64,000 nucleotides of DNA, taken from positions 26,657 through 90,656 of the forward strand of contig NZ_SMCO01000014.1 in NCBI RefSeq assembly GCF_004346685.1. Reading direction: 5' to 3'. Each line of letters opens with the position of its first letter. Within the stretch, counting starts at the first letter, position 1. Below, in pieces: positions 1-7,241 of this stretch. Made by a program: the position numbers and the translations under genes. The stretch comes from Sulfurirhabdus autotrophica. GTDB lineage: Bacteria; Pseudomonadota; Gammaproteobacteria; Burkholderiales; SMCO01. The notes under the pieces were generated by a model, which searched no databases, was not told the DNA's origin, and worked only from the letters and a program-made list of their open reading frames with translations.

Positions 1-1
1 T

Positions 2-76
2 GTATTGTTGTTCCTGAGTGTGTTCTTTGTGGTAGCTTACTATCTGAAGAAAGAGTTCTGGAAAGACATACATTGA
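2..76 (+). CDS. petC: cytochrome c1 C-terminus (partial)
   Basis: Only the last 24 codons are in the window; the reading frame is open from base 2 and ends with TGA at 74-76. The residues form one hydrophobic helix (LLFLSVFFVVAYY) followed by the charged tail LKKEFWKDIH, which is the usual membrane anchor and end of cytochrome c1 of the bc1 complex in betaproteobacteria. petABC directly upstream of sspA-sspB is a common betaproteobacterial order. The assignment rests on a short stretch. Confidence 0.7.
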   Translation, partial: VLLFLSVFFVVAYYLKKEFWKDIH

Positions 77-151
77 TTTGTTAGTAGTAAAGATGTTGGT
101 TGTATATGCAGGGGTGAATAGCTCCTGCAGTAAGAAAAGTTGAAACTTCCT

Positions 152-179
152 GATGCTGTTTTGTGTCTGAAACAGCATC
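152..179 (+). terminator. hairpin after petC (terminator-like)
   Basis: GATGCTGTTT (152-161) and AAACAGCATC (170-179) form a perfect 10-bp stem with an 8-nt loop between petC and sspA. Only a weak pyrimidine run follows (GCTTCTC), so it may be a weak terminator or a 3' end stabiliser for the petABC mRNA. Confidence 0.5.
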
Positions 180-294
180 GCTTCTCATCCTGGCGCTCGC
201 ATGGCTGTTCATTGCTGAAATCGCGAAGTCAGAATAGCCCGGTTCATAGATGAGAATTTTTGTATAAATGACCACTTCAAGCAGTAAAAAAACT

Positions 295-894
295 ATGATG
301 ACATTATATTCAGGCACTTCTTGCCCTTTCAGTCAACGATGCCGCATTGTCTTGTACGAAAAAGGTATGGATTTTCAGGTGATCGATGTAGATCTTCATG
401 ACAAGCCAGAAGATTTGGCGGTGATGAACCCCTACAATAAAGTTCCTGTGTTGGTAGAGCGTGATCTCATCCTGCACGAAGCAAACATCATTAATGAATA
501 TATCGATGAGCGTTTTCCGCATCCACAATTAATGCCTGCTGACCCTGTGATGCGAGCACGAGCACGCCTCTTCCTTTACCGTTTTGAGGAAGAATTGTTT
601 TCACATGTCAGTGTGATTGAGCATGGTAGTCAAAAAGCGGCAGACAAATCCAGGTCAGTCATTCGCGATAACCTGACTCAGTTGGTGCCACTTTTCGTCA
701 AGCAAAAATTCATGCTGGGCGAAGATTACTCCATGCTGGATGTAGCAATAGCCCCATTACTTTGGCGTCTGGAGCACTATGCCATCACGCTGCCAAAGCA
801 GGCTGCACCATTGTTGAAATATGCAGAACGCCTGTTTGTGCGCCCCGCATTTATTGAAGCGTTGACGCCGTCTGAAAAAGTGATGCGTAAGTAA
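295..894 (+). CDS. sspA: stringent starvation protein A
   Basis: SspA is a GST-fold protein that binds RNA polymerase and supports stress and starvation responses; it is not expected to act as a glutathione transferase. The N-terminal thioredoxin-like domain shows TLYSGTSCPFSQRCRIVLYE near residues 3-22, the cis-proline loop NKVPVLVERD and the segment LHEANIINEYIDERFPHP, all typical of SspA; a helical C-terminal domain follows. From the ATG at 295 it is 199 aa, matching betaproteobacterial homologues that begin M(M)TLYSGT. An in-frame ATG at 268 would add nine residues. sspB follows after 14 bases, so the pair is probably one operon. Confidence 0.93.
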   Translation: MMTLYSGTSCPFSQRCRIVLYEKGMDFQVIDVDLHDKPEDLAVMNPYNKVPVLVERDLILHEANIINEYIDERFPHPQLMPADPVMRARARLFLYRFEEELFSHVSVIEHGSQKAADKSRSVIRDNLTQLVPLFVKQKFMLGEDYSMLDVAIAPLLWRLEHYAITLPKQAAPLLKYAERLFVRPAFIEALTPSEKVMRK

Positions 895-908
895 GCTTGG
901 GAGGGATC

Positions 909-1349
909 GTGGCTGACATATCTACTAAACCTTATATCATTCGTGCAATATATGAATGGTGCTCGGATAGCGGCTTGACCCCCTATTTAGCGGTTGCTGT
1001 AGATTCGCAGACGCGAGTGCCCATGGAGTTTGTTAAGGACGGAGAAATAGTCCTTAATCTAAGCTTGAGTGCAACCAATAACCTGACAATGGGAAATGAT
1101 GCAATACAGTTCTCTGCGCGTTTTAGTGGCGCGTCAAGAGAGTTGTATGTGCCAGTAAAAGCAGTTATTGGCATATTTTCCAGGGAAAATGGTCAAGGTA
1201 TGTTTTTCCCCAAAGAACCAGAAGGTGTCAAAGAAATTGTTGGAGTTGTTGCGGATGTTGATGCGCAGCAAAAGCCTGCAAGTAAAGTTGAGGATAAATT
1301 GCCACAAAAGCCCGTTGTAAAAAAATCACATTTGAAGCTAATTAAGTAA
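909..1349 (+). CDS. sspB: ClpXP adaptor protein SspB
   Basis: SspB delivers ssrA-tagged proteins, products of stalled translation, to the ClpXP protease. The N-terminal half carries the family pattern STKPYIIRAIYEWCSDSGLTPY and later YVPVKAVIGIFSRENGQGMFF. A low-complexity linker then leads to a basic C-terminal tail (HLKLIK), the ClpX-docking peptide seen in this family. GTG at 909 is preferred over TTG at 897 because a GGAGGG box (900-905) lies just before it and the protein then starts VADISTKPY as homologues do (146 aa). It is paired with sspA, as in many proteobacteria. Confidence 0.92.
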   Translation: MADISTKPYIIRAIYEWCSDSGLTPYLAVAVDSQTRVPMEFVKDGEIVLNLSLSATNNLTMGNDAIQFSARFSGASRELYVPVKAVIGIFSRENGQGMFFPKEPEGVKEIVGVVADVDAQQKPASKVEDKLPQKPVVKKSHLKLIK

Positions 1350-1376
1350 TAGTCAAAAATTTTGTACATTTTCATA

Positions 1377-1405
1377 TTGATGAATTGTGCACAACCATCT
1401 ATAAT
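1377..1405 (+). promoter_or_regulatory. sigma70-type promoter for tRNA-Thr(TGT)
   Basis: TTGATG (1377-1382), a 17-bp spacer, and a perfect TATAAT (1400-1405) lie 10 bases before the mature tRNA start at 1415. Confidence 0.7.
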
Positions 1406-1414
1406 GCGCACTCC

Positions 1415-1490
1415 GCCGGCATAGCTCAGTTGGTAGAGCAGCTGATTTGTAATCAGAAGGTCGAGGGTTCAATTCCTTTTGCCGGCACCA
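1415..1490 (+). tRNA. tRNA-Thr (anticodon TGT)
   Basis: Full cloverleaf of 76 nt with encoded CCA. The acceptor stem pairs GCCGGCA with TGCCGGC, and the anticodon TGT is at 1448-1450. The T stem contains two G-U pairs. It is the first gene of a Thr-Tyr-Gly-Thr-tuf array, the same order as thrU-tyrU-glyT-thrT-tufB in enterobacteria. Confidence 0.97.
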
Positions 1491-1499
1491 TCAATAAAC

Positions 1500-1525
1500 C
1501 CTACCTTCGATTAATCGAAGGTAGG
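1500..1525 (+). terminator. 26-bp perfect palindrome between tRNA-Thr and tRNA-Tyr
   Basis: Bases 1500-1525 equal their own reverse complement (arms CCTACCTTCGA and TCGAAGGTAGG around TTAA). As RNA this is an 11-bp stem with a 4-nt loop beginning 10 bases after the CCA of tRNA-Thr. No U-tract follows, so it could act as a processing or protection hairpin rather than a classical terminator. Confidence 0.55.
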
Positions 1526-1573
1526 TGATGTACTTAAGGTGAAAGCCATAAGTGAATTCATTGCTTATATGCG

Positions 1574-1603
1574 TTGACACATATTGTGTGAATAATGCAT
1601 AAT
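1574..1603 (+). promoter_or_regulatory. sigma70-type promoter for the tRNA-Tyr/Gly/Thr/tuf unit
   Basis: Consensus TTGACA (1574-1579), an 18-bp spacer and CATAAT (1598-1603) lie 15 bases upstream of tRNA-Tyr. Confidence 0.65.
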
Positions 1604-1617
1604 ATGCGGTTTAGTCT

Positions 1618-1704
<87 letters not shown>

Positions 1705-1801
1705 ATACACCTTGATGCAGTTAGGCGGAATTAAAACTCTGCTTTTATGTGAGCAGGGGAAAAGTTTGGTGCAGTTAATTGGTTTTGAACTGTGCGAAAA
1801 A

Positions 1802-1875
1802 GCGGGTGTAGCTCAATGGTAGAGCAGAAGTTTTCCAAACTTACGACGAGGGTTCGATTCCCTTCACCCGCTCCA
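1802..1875 (+). tRNA. tRNA-Gly (anticodon TCC)
   Basis: A 74-nt cloverleaf with acceptor arms GCGGGTG and CACCCGC, discriminator U and encoded CCA. The anticodon loop TTTTCCAAA carries TCC. It is the third tRNA in the array upstream of tuf. Confidence 0.96.
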
Positions 1876-1899
1876 GTAAAGTGTTGGAGTTGGTTTATT

Positions 1900-1974
1900 G
1901 CCCATGTAGCTCAGGGGTAGAGCACACCCTTGGTAAGGGTGAGGTCATCGGTTCAATTCCGATCATGGGCTCCA
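1900..1974 (+). tRNA. tRNA-Thr (anticodon GGT)
   Basis: A 75-nt cloverleaf with acceptor arms GCCCATG and CATGGGC, encoded CCA and anticodon GGT at 1932-1934. It is the last tRNA before tuf copy 1 and is probably cut out of a tRNA-tuf transcript. Confidence 0.97.
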
Positions 1975-2113
1975 TAGATTGAATTTGGAATTTATGGCGG
2001 CAGGAAATGTTGGCGTAAATTCCGGTAAATATAGAAGGGCAGGCAGCGCGTGGTAATCCTGCTCCACGGTGCCAAGTTATATATTGTTTGGTTACTAACG
2101 AGGAAAAATCATC
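1975..2113 (+). promoter_or_regulatory. tuf copy 1 leader
   Basis: This 139-nt untranslated stretch links tRNA-Thr to tuf. It holds an 8-bp dyad GGAATTTA (1987-1994) / TAAATTCC (2016-2023) and a GC-rich stretch around 2035-2075. The last 14 bases (2100-2113), with the AGGA ribosome site, are identical to those before tuf copy 2. No promoter of its own is evident. Confidence 0.4.
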
Positions 2114-3304
2114 ATGGCAAAAGGCAAGTTTGAGCGGACAAAACCGCACGTAAACGTGGGAACAATTGGTCACGTAGATCATGGTAAGACCACCCTGACA
2201 GCGGCGATCAGCACGATTCTGTCAAAGAAATTTGGTGGCGATGCAAAAGGTTACGACCAGATTGACTCCGCACCGGAAGAAAAAGCACGTGGAATTACCA
2301 TCAACACCTCCCACGTAGAATATGAAACAGAAAAGCGTCACTACGCACACGTAGATTGCCCGGGGCATGCTGACTACATCAAAAACATGATCACCGGTGC
2401 AGCGCAGATGGACGGCGCGATTCTGGTGGTATCTGCAGCAGACGGCCCAATGCCCCAGACCCGTGAGCACATTCTGTTGGCGCGTCAGGTTGGCGTACCT
2501 TACATCATCGTATACATGAACAAAGCAGACATGGTAGATGATCCGGAATTGCTGGAACTGGTAGAAATGGAAATTCGCGAGTTGCTATCCAAGTATGACT
2601 TCCCGGGTGATGACACCCCGGTAGTAACAGGATCAGCACTGAAAGCGCTGGAAGGTGACCAGTCAGAAATCGGTGAGCCCTCCATCTTCAGATTGGCAGA
2701 AGCACTGGACAGCTACATCCCGGAACCGGAACGTGCCGTAGACGGCGCATTCCTGATGCCTGTAGAAGATGTATTCTCCATCTCAGGTCGTGGAACAGTA
2801 GTAACCGGCCGTATTGAGCGAGGCATCATCAAGGTCGGTGAAGAAGTAGAGATTGTTGGAATTAAAGCCACTGTCAAAACCACCTGTACCGGCGTAGAAA
2901 TGTTCCGCAAACTGCTGGATCAAGGTCAGGCAGGCGACAACGTAGGTGTATTGCTGCGTGGAACCAAGCGTGAAGATGTAGAGCGTGGCCAGGTTCTGGC
3001 AAAGCCAGGATCAATCACCCCGCACACCAAATTCACTGCAGAAATCTACGTGTTGGGTAAAGATGAAGGTGGTCGTCACACCCCATTCTTCAATGGTTAT
3101 CGTCCGCAGTTCTTTTTCCGTACCACAGACGTAACCGGATCAGTCGAATTGCCAGCAGGAACAGAAATGGTAATGCCGGGTGACAATGTATCCGTCACCG
3201 TCGCATTAATCGCGCCAGTAGCGATGGAAGAAGGACTGCGTTTCGCGATTCGCGAAGGTGGTCGTACCGTTGGTGCCGGTGTTGTTGCTAAAGTAATCGA
3301 GTAA
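2114..3304 (+). CDS. tuf: elongation factor Tu (copy 1)
   Basis: EF-Tu is the GTPase that brings aminoacyl-tRNA to the ribosome. The 396-aa product has all G motifs: GHVDHGKT at residues 19-26, DCPGH at about 81-85 and NKAD near 136-139. The beta-barrel domains 2 and 3 follow, ending in [11 protein letters not shown]. The coding sequence is identical, base for base, to the second copy at 18815-20005, and identity includes the 14 bases before the ATG. Codon choice looks different from the ribosomal genes nearby (many GTA, ATC and ACC codons). It sits downstream of four tRNAs and upstream of tRNA-Trp, the tufB-type context. Confidence 0.99.
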   Translation: MAKGKFERTKPHVNVGTIGHVDHGKTTLTAAISTILSKKFGGDAKGYDQIDSAPEEKARGITINTSHVEYETEKRHYAHVDCPGHADYIKNMITGAAQMDGAILVVSAADGPMPQTREHILLARQVGVPYIIVYMNKADMVDDPELLELVEMEIRELLSKYDFPGDDTPVVTGSALKALEGDQSEIGEPSIFRLAEALDSYIPEPERAVDGAFLMPVEDVFSISGRGTVVTGRIERGIIKVGEEVEIVGIKATVKTTCTGVEMFRKLLDQGQAGDNVGVLLRGTKREDVERGQVLAKPGSITPHTKFTAEIYVLGKDEGGRHTPFFNGYRPQFFFRTTDVTGSVELPAGTEMVMPGDNVSVTVALIAPVAMEEGLRFAIREGGRTVGAGVVAKVIE

Positions 3305-3342
3305 AGCAAACGCGGTACTCGAAAATGGTTCTGCTGTGAATG

Positions 3343-3369
3343 ACTCTGAATTCTGATAGAATTCAGAGT
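3343..3369 (+). other. perfect hairpin between tuf and tRNA-Trp
   Basis: ACTCTGAATTC (3343-3353) and GAATTCAGAGT (3359-3369) form a perfect 11-bp stem with a 5-nt loop. No U-tract follows. It lies 39 bases after tuf and 25 before tRNA-Trp, so an RNase processing site or partial terminator is likely. Confidence 0.55.
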
Positions 3370-3394
3370 TGCACTGCTGAACTTTCACGTTTAA

Positions 3395-3470
3395 AGGCCA
3401 GTAGCTCAATTGGCAGAGTATCGGTCTCCAAAACCGAGGGTTGGGGGTTCGAGGCCCTCCTGGCCTGCCA
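3395..3470 (+). tRNA. tRNA-Trp (anticodon CCA)
   Basis: A 76-nt cloverleaf with acceptor arms AGGCCAG and CTGGCCT, anticodon CCA at 3428-3430 and encoded 3' CCA. Its place between tuf and secE is common in proteobacteria. Confidence 0.97.
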
Positions 3471-3578
3471 TTTAAATGTACATGTAGGAGCTGAAGAGAA
3501 AAAGGTTAAATAGGTCGTTTTCTTGTGGCTATTTAATAAGATTGCTCTAAGGCAAATTTAATCACCCAAATCATAAAT

Positions 3579-3926
3579 ATGGCAGATAAAATTAAATTGG
3601 GTTTGGCGGTTTTGTTGCTAATAGCTGGTATTGCTGGTTATTACGCGCTAGCCGAACAAGCAATGGTTATTCGTGTTGTTGCTGTGTTAGTCGGGCTCAT
3701 GCTCGCAATAGCAACTACATGGTATACAGAACCGGGGAAGCAGTTTTTTGCTTTTAGCCAGGACTCATGGGGTGAAGCCAGGAAAGTGGTCTGGCCAACG
3801 CGCAAGGAAACTTTGCAAACAACGGGTGTTGTGTTTTTGCTGGTTATCGTTATGGCCATCTTTCTTTGGTTCGTGGATGCGGGCCTCTTATGGGCAGTCA
3901 AGTTGTTGATGGGCCGGGGGGATTAA
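3579..3926 (+). CDS. secE: preprotein translocase subunit SecE
   Basis: SecE clamps SecY in the inner-membrane Sec channel. The 115-aa product has three membrane helices (about residues 7-24, 30-47 and 85-110). It has the conserved cytoplasmic amphipathic segment [16 protein letters not shown] just before the last helix, which is the core signature of SecE. The three-helix form is the proteobacterial type. The stop codon TAA overlaps the ATG of nusG by one base, so translation is probably coupled. Confidence 0.97.
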   Translation: MADKIKLGLAVLLLIAGIAGYYALAEQAMVIRVVAVLVGLMLAIATTWYTEPGKQFFAFSQDSWGEARKVVWPTRKETLQTTGVVFLLVIVMAIFLWFVDAGLLWAVKLLMGRGD

Positions 3927-4459
3927 TGTCTAAACGTTGGTACGTAGTACATGCCTATTCGGGCTTTGAAAAAAGTGTACAAAGAGCATTGCTTGAGAAA
4001 ATTGAGCGTGCTGGTATGCAAGATAAATTTGGTGAAATTTTGGTGCCCGTTGAAGAGGTCATCGAGATGAAGGCTGGCCAGAAAAGCATCAGCGAGCGTA
4101 AGTTTTTCCCTGGTTATGTGCTTGTTCAGATGGATATGACCGACGAATCCTGGCATTTGGTAAAAAGTACGCCTAAAGTAACGGGCTTCATTGGTGGTAC
4201 GGCAATGAAGCCAACGCCGATTAGTGATAAAGAAGTTGAGAATATTCTTCATCAGATTCAGGAAGGGGTTGAAAAGCCCAAGCCTAAAACGCTGTTTGAA
4301 GTGGGGGAATCAGTGCGTGTTACTGAAGGGCCGTTTACCGATTTCCATGGAAATGTCGAAGATGTTAACTACGACAAGAGTAAGTTGCGTGTGTCAGTGT
4401 TGATATTTGGGCGCGCAACGCCTGTTGAACTTGATTTTGGTCAAGTCGAAAAAGGTTGA
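3926..4459 (+). CDS. nusG: transcription termination/antitermination factor NusG
   Basis: NusG binds RNA polymerase, suppresses pausing, and links it to Rho or to the ribosome through S10. The NGN domain begins [17 protein letters not shown], and a C-terminal KOW domain carries [17 protein letters not shown]. From the ATG at 3926 the protein is 177 aa, the normal length; an upstream in-frame start would lie inside secE and add a non-homologous 20 residues. It overlaps the secE stop by one base. Confidence 0.97.
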   Translation: MSKRWYVVHAYSGFEKSVQRALLEKIERAGMQDKFGEILVPVEEVIEMKAGQKSISERKFFPGYVLVQMDMTDESWHLVKSTPKVTGFIGGTAMKPTPISDKEVENILHQIQEGVEKPKPKTLFEVGESVRVTEGPFTDFHGNVEDVNYDKSKLRVSVLIFGRATPVELDFGQVEKG

Positions 4460-4505
4460 TCCAGAGCAACTGAATTCTGGAAGAGGAGCGAAGTAGGGTC
4501 AAAGA

Positions 4506-4534
4506 TTCAAAAGAGACCTCAAACGCGTTATAAC
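4506..4534 (+). promoter_or_regulatory. possible promoter upstream of rplK
   Basis: TTCAAA (4506-4511), 17 bp, then TATAAC (4529-4534), placed 22 bases before the rplK start. It would match the L11 promoter position known in E. coli. The -35 match is partial. Confidence 0.4.
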
Positions 4535-4555
4535 TCATTTTAAAAGGAAGTAATA

Positions 4556-4987
4556 ATGGCAAAGAAAATTGTTGGCTATGTAAAGCTACAAGTGCCTGCA
4601 GGTAAGGCAAATCCAAGTCCTCCTATTGGACCAGCGTTGGGTCAACGTGGTCTGAATATTATGGAATTCTGTAAAGCGTTTAATGCGCAAACTCAAGGTT
4701 TGGAGCCTGGCTTACCAATCCCTGTTGTGATAACTGCTTATGCAGATAAGAGTTTCACATTCATCATGAAGACGCCTCCGGCGACTATTCTGATTAAGAA
4801 AGCCGCTGGGCTTCAAAAAGGTAGCCCGCGTCCGCACACCGACAAAGTAGGTAAACTAACTCGTGCCCAGGCTGAAGAAATTGCAAAGACCAAAATGCCG
4901 GATTTAACTGCGGCTGACATGGATGCCGCTGTTAGAACAATTGCTGGCAGTGCACGTAGTATGGGTATTGAAGTGGAGGGTGTATAA
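4556..4987 (+). CDS. rplK: 50S ribosomal protein L11
   Basis: L11 forms the GTPase-associated centre with 23S rRNA and is needed for RelA activation. The 143-aa product has the N-terminal proline-rich loop [12 protein letters not shown] near residues 21-32 (the thiostrepton contact) and an RNA-binding C-terminal domain ending in [22 protein letters not shown] precedes the ATG. rplA starts two bases after the stop. In E. coli L1 represses this pair by binding the mRNA ahead of rplK; I did not identify that site here. Confidence 0.98.
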   Translation: MAKKIVGYVKLQVPAGKANPSPPIGPALGQRGLNIMEFCKAFNAQTQGLEPGLPIPVVITAYADKSFTFIMKTPPATILIKKAAGLQKGSPRPHTDKVGKLTRAQAEEIAKTKMPDLTAADMDAAVRTIAGSARSMGIEVEGV

Positions 4988-4988
4988 G

Positions 4989-5681
4989 ATGGCACATTTA
5001 TCGAAACGAATAAAAGCTATTCGTGAAAAAGTAGATAGCAATAAATCATATCCATTGGTCGATGCATTAAGCCTGGTCAAAGAAATCGCCACAGCAAAAT
5101 TTGATGAATCCGTTGATTTGTCAGTAAATTTGGGTGTTGATGCACGTAAATCTGATCAAGTTGTGCGTGGTTCTGTTGTGCTTCCGCAGGGAACGGGTAA
5201 GTCTGTTCGTGTGGCAGTGTTTGCTCAAGGCGAATCAGCAAATGCTGCAAAAGCAGCTGGTGCGGATATTGTGGGATATGAAGATTTAGCCGAACAAGTT
5301 AAAGCCGGTAATCTTGATTTTGATGTGGTAATAGCAAGTCCTGATGCAATGCGTATTGTTGGACAATTGGGGCAGATTCTTGGGCCGCGTGGTTTGATGC
5401 CAAACCCTAAAGTCGGTACCGTGACTCCAGATGTTGCTACTGCAGTAAAAAATGCAAAAGCTGGTCAGGTTCAGTACCGTACAGATAAGGGTGGTATTGT
5501 GCAATGTACAGTCGGCCGTGCATCGTTTAGTGCTGAAGCGCTCAAAGAAAATATTATTGCTTTGGTTGATGCTTTAAATAAAGCAAAGCCAGCTGCTTCT
5601 AAAGGTGTATATCTTAAGAAGATATCTTTGTCCAGCACAATGGGCGTAGGTATTAGAGTAGACCAATCAACAGTAGTCTAA
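4989..5681 (+). CDS. rplA: 50S ribosomal protein L1
   Basis: L1 builds the mobile stalk at the E site and is the autogenous repressor of the L11 operon in E. coli. From the ATG at 4989 (start [11 protein letters not shown]) the protein is 230 aa, the usual size. The conserved segment [20 protein letters not shown] lies in the middle and the C-terminus carries [15 protein letters not shown]. The start follows one base after the rplK stop codon. Confidence 0.98.
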   Translation: MAHLSKRIKAIREKVDSNKSYPLVDALSLVKEIATAKFDESVDLSVNLGVDARKSDQVVRGSVVLPQGTGKSVRVAVFAQGESANAAKAAGADIVGYEDLAEQVKAGNLDFDVVIASPDAMRIVGQLGQILGPRGLMPNPKVGTVTPDVATAVKNAKAGQVQYRTDKGGIVQCTVGRASFSAEALKENIIALVDALNKAKPAASKGVYLKKISLSSTMGVGIRVDQSTVV

Positions 5682-5740
5682 GTAATTGTTTAAGAGTTCG
5701 AATTAAGTCCGGCTCTGTTGTAGGTAAAAAGAACTTTGGG

Positions 5741-6049
5741 CTGTCAGGGTATTTTGCTCTGACAGATTATCAAAGACCGCAGGGATTTGAAGTTAAGCGA
5801 ATACTGATGATTATCAGAATATGATTAACCAAAAATTTAATGTTGTATGCACCTAATTTGTGTGAATTCTGTTTGCATGAGTAACGTGTGTGCTCCCCGC
5901 GCAGATGGTGAACCCGAAACAGGATTTGGGTAGGATGACTAAATTTAAGTCATATTATCTGGTTCTCCTGGAAGAAAGGTCGCCGTGGGTTGGTTGTTAT
6001 TTTTGCATTTGAAAATAGCAGCTTAATTTTAACGGAAGGAGGAAAGGCC
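5741..6049 (+). ncRNA. L10 leader (autoregulatory mRNA leader)
   Basis: The 368-base gap between rplA and rplJ holds no gene. It contains the hairpin CTGTCAG (5741-5747) / CTGACAG (5759-5765), the element AGACCGCAGG around 5774-5783 and, further on, CCGCGCAGATGGTGAACCC around 5897-5915. The last two resemble the L10-binding leader seen ahead of rplJ in many bacteria, where L10(L12)4 binds and represses translation. A GGAAGGAGG ribosome site closes the leader. The match is from memory of the motif, not a covariance-model search. Confidence 0.6.
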
Positions 6050-6574
6050 TTGAGTCTCAATCTAGATGAGAAGAAAGCGGTTGTAGCTGAAGTTGGCATC
6101 CAGGTGTCAACAGCTCAAGCTATTGTCGTCGCTGAGTATCGCGGTCTTGAAGTCGGACAAATTACTGCGCTTCGTGCAAAAGCACGTGCCGCTGGTGTTT
6201 ATTTTCGAGTTCTTAAAAACACGCTAGCCCGTCGCGCAGTTGCAGACACACCTTTTGCCGATTTAGCGCCACATATGGTGGGGCCGTTGGTATATGGCAT
6301 GTCAAGTGATCCGGTTGCGGTGGCTAAAGTGTTGCACGACTTCGCTAAAACTAATGACAAATTTGTCATTAAGGCTGGCGCAATGGCAAATCAAGTCATG
6401 ACTTCAAAAGAAGTCGCGACACTTGCTGCTATGCCAAGCCGTGATGAGTTACTGGCTAAGTTGTTGGGCACGATGCAAGCACCGATTGCGAAATTTGTAC
6501 AGACACTCAATGAAGTGCCTACGAAATTCGTTCGTGGTTTGGCTGCTGTACGCGATCAAAAGCAAGCTGCTTAA
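6050..6574 (+). CDS. rplJ: 50S ribosomal protein L10
   Basis: L10 anchors the L7/L12 stalk on the ribosome. Homologues begin [15 protein letters not shown]; here that start corresponds to TTG at 6050 ([15 protein letters not shown]), 174 aa long, with a strong GGAAGGAGG site just upstream. An in-frame ATG at 5990 would add 20 residues that do not resemble L10, so TTG is chosen. The C-terminal helix (about residues 140-170) that binds L12 dimers is present. rplL follows 61 bases later. Confidence 0.96.
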   Translation: MSLNLDEKKAVVAEVGIQVSTAQAIVVAEYRGLEVGQITALRAKARAAGVYFRVLKNTLARRAVADTPFADLAPHMVGPLVYGMSSDPVAVAKVLHDFAKTNDKFVIKAGAMANQVMTSKEVATLAAMPSRDELLAKLLGTMQAPIAKFVQTLNEVPTKFVRGLAAVRDQKQAA

Positions 6575-6635
6575 TTAATTCGGTGAAGGTGGGATGCTCC
6601 CCGTTCACCAAGACTATTTAAATCAGGAGAATAAA

Positions 6636-7013
6636 ATGGCTGTTTCAAAAGCTGAAATTTTGGATGCAATATCAAGTATGTCTGTTCTGGACTTGTCCGA
6701 ACTGATTAAAGAAATGGAAGAGAAATTTGGTGTGTCTGCAGCTGCTGCAGTTGCTGTTGCTGCACCAGCTGCCGCTGGTGGTGCAGCTGCTGCTGAAGAG
6801 CAAACCGAATTTAACGTTATTTTGACCGCTTGTGGTGATAACAAGGTTAACGTAATTAAAGTTGTTCGTACCATTACAGGTTTGGGCTTGAAAGAAGCTA
6901 AAGACTTGGTTGATGGCGCACCTAAAGCTGTTAAAGAAGGCGTTTCTAAAGCTGATGCTGAAGCAATCCAGAAACAGATTGTTGAAGCTGGTGGTACTGC
7001 TGAGATTAAGTAA
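6636..7013 (+). CDS. rplL: 50S ribosomal protein L7/L12
   Basis: L7/L12 recruits translation GTPases to the stalk. The 125-aa product has the N-terminal dimerisation helices (residues 1-33), an alanine-rich hinge (about 36-53) and the acidic globular C-terminal domain with the conserved [26 protein letters not shown] lies 8 bases before the ATG. It is multicopy on the ribosome, and the gene is separated from rpoB by a 228-base spacer with hairpins. Confidence 0.98.
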   Translation: MAVSKAEILDAISSMSVLDLSELIKEMEEKFGVSAAAAVAVAAPAAAGGAAAAEEQTEFNVILTACGDNKVNVIKVVRTITGLGLKEAKDLVDGAPKAVKEGVSKADAEAIQKQIVEAGGTAEIK

Positions 7014-7063
7014 TAAAATGTTGTGCCCTTGGGGTGGTGCGGTTCGCATCCCTCAAATTAATT

Positions 7064-7110
7064 CTCGAAGCAATTCTCTGAGTTGCTTCGAGTTTTCTGT
7101 TTACAGAAAA
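7064..7110 (+). terminator. tandem hairpins in the rplL-rpoB spacer (attenuator)
   Basis: Hairpin 1 pairs CTCGAAGCAA (7064-7073) with TTGCTTCGAG (7083-7092), a perfect 10-bp stem followed directly by TTTTCTGTTT, so it looks like an intrinsic terminator. Hairpin 2 pairs that same T-run, TTTTCTG (7093-7099), with CAGAAAA (7104-7110). The U-tract could thus be sequestered. In E. coli this spacer holds a partial terminator and an RNase III site. Confidence 0.65.
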
Positions 7111-7241
7111 CACAAGACAGAATTCAGTTCGTAAGAGTTGGAATCAATAATTCACCGAATTTTTTATTACAATTCTGAACCTTATTACGCAGTTTGTTGT
7201 CTTTTGTTTTTTGCTGCGCTAGCCAACTCCTTGGAGAAATT

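Noticed and set aside
1895..2182. 95-codon minus-strand reading frame over tRNA-Thr and the tuf start
   Set aside because: It overlaps a tRNA and the conserved tuf start and has no ribosome site or family likeness; a chance frame.
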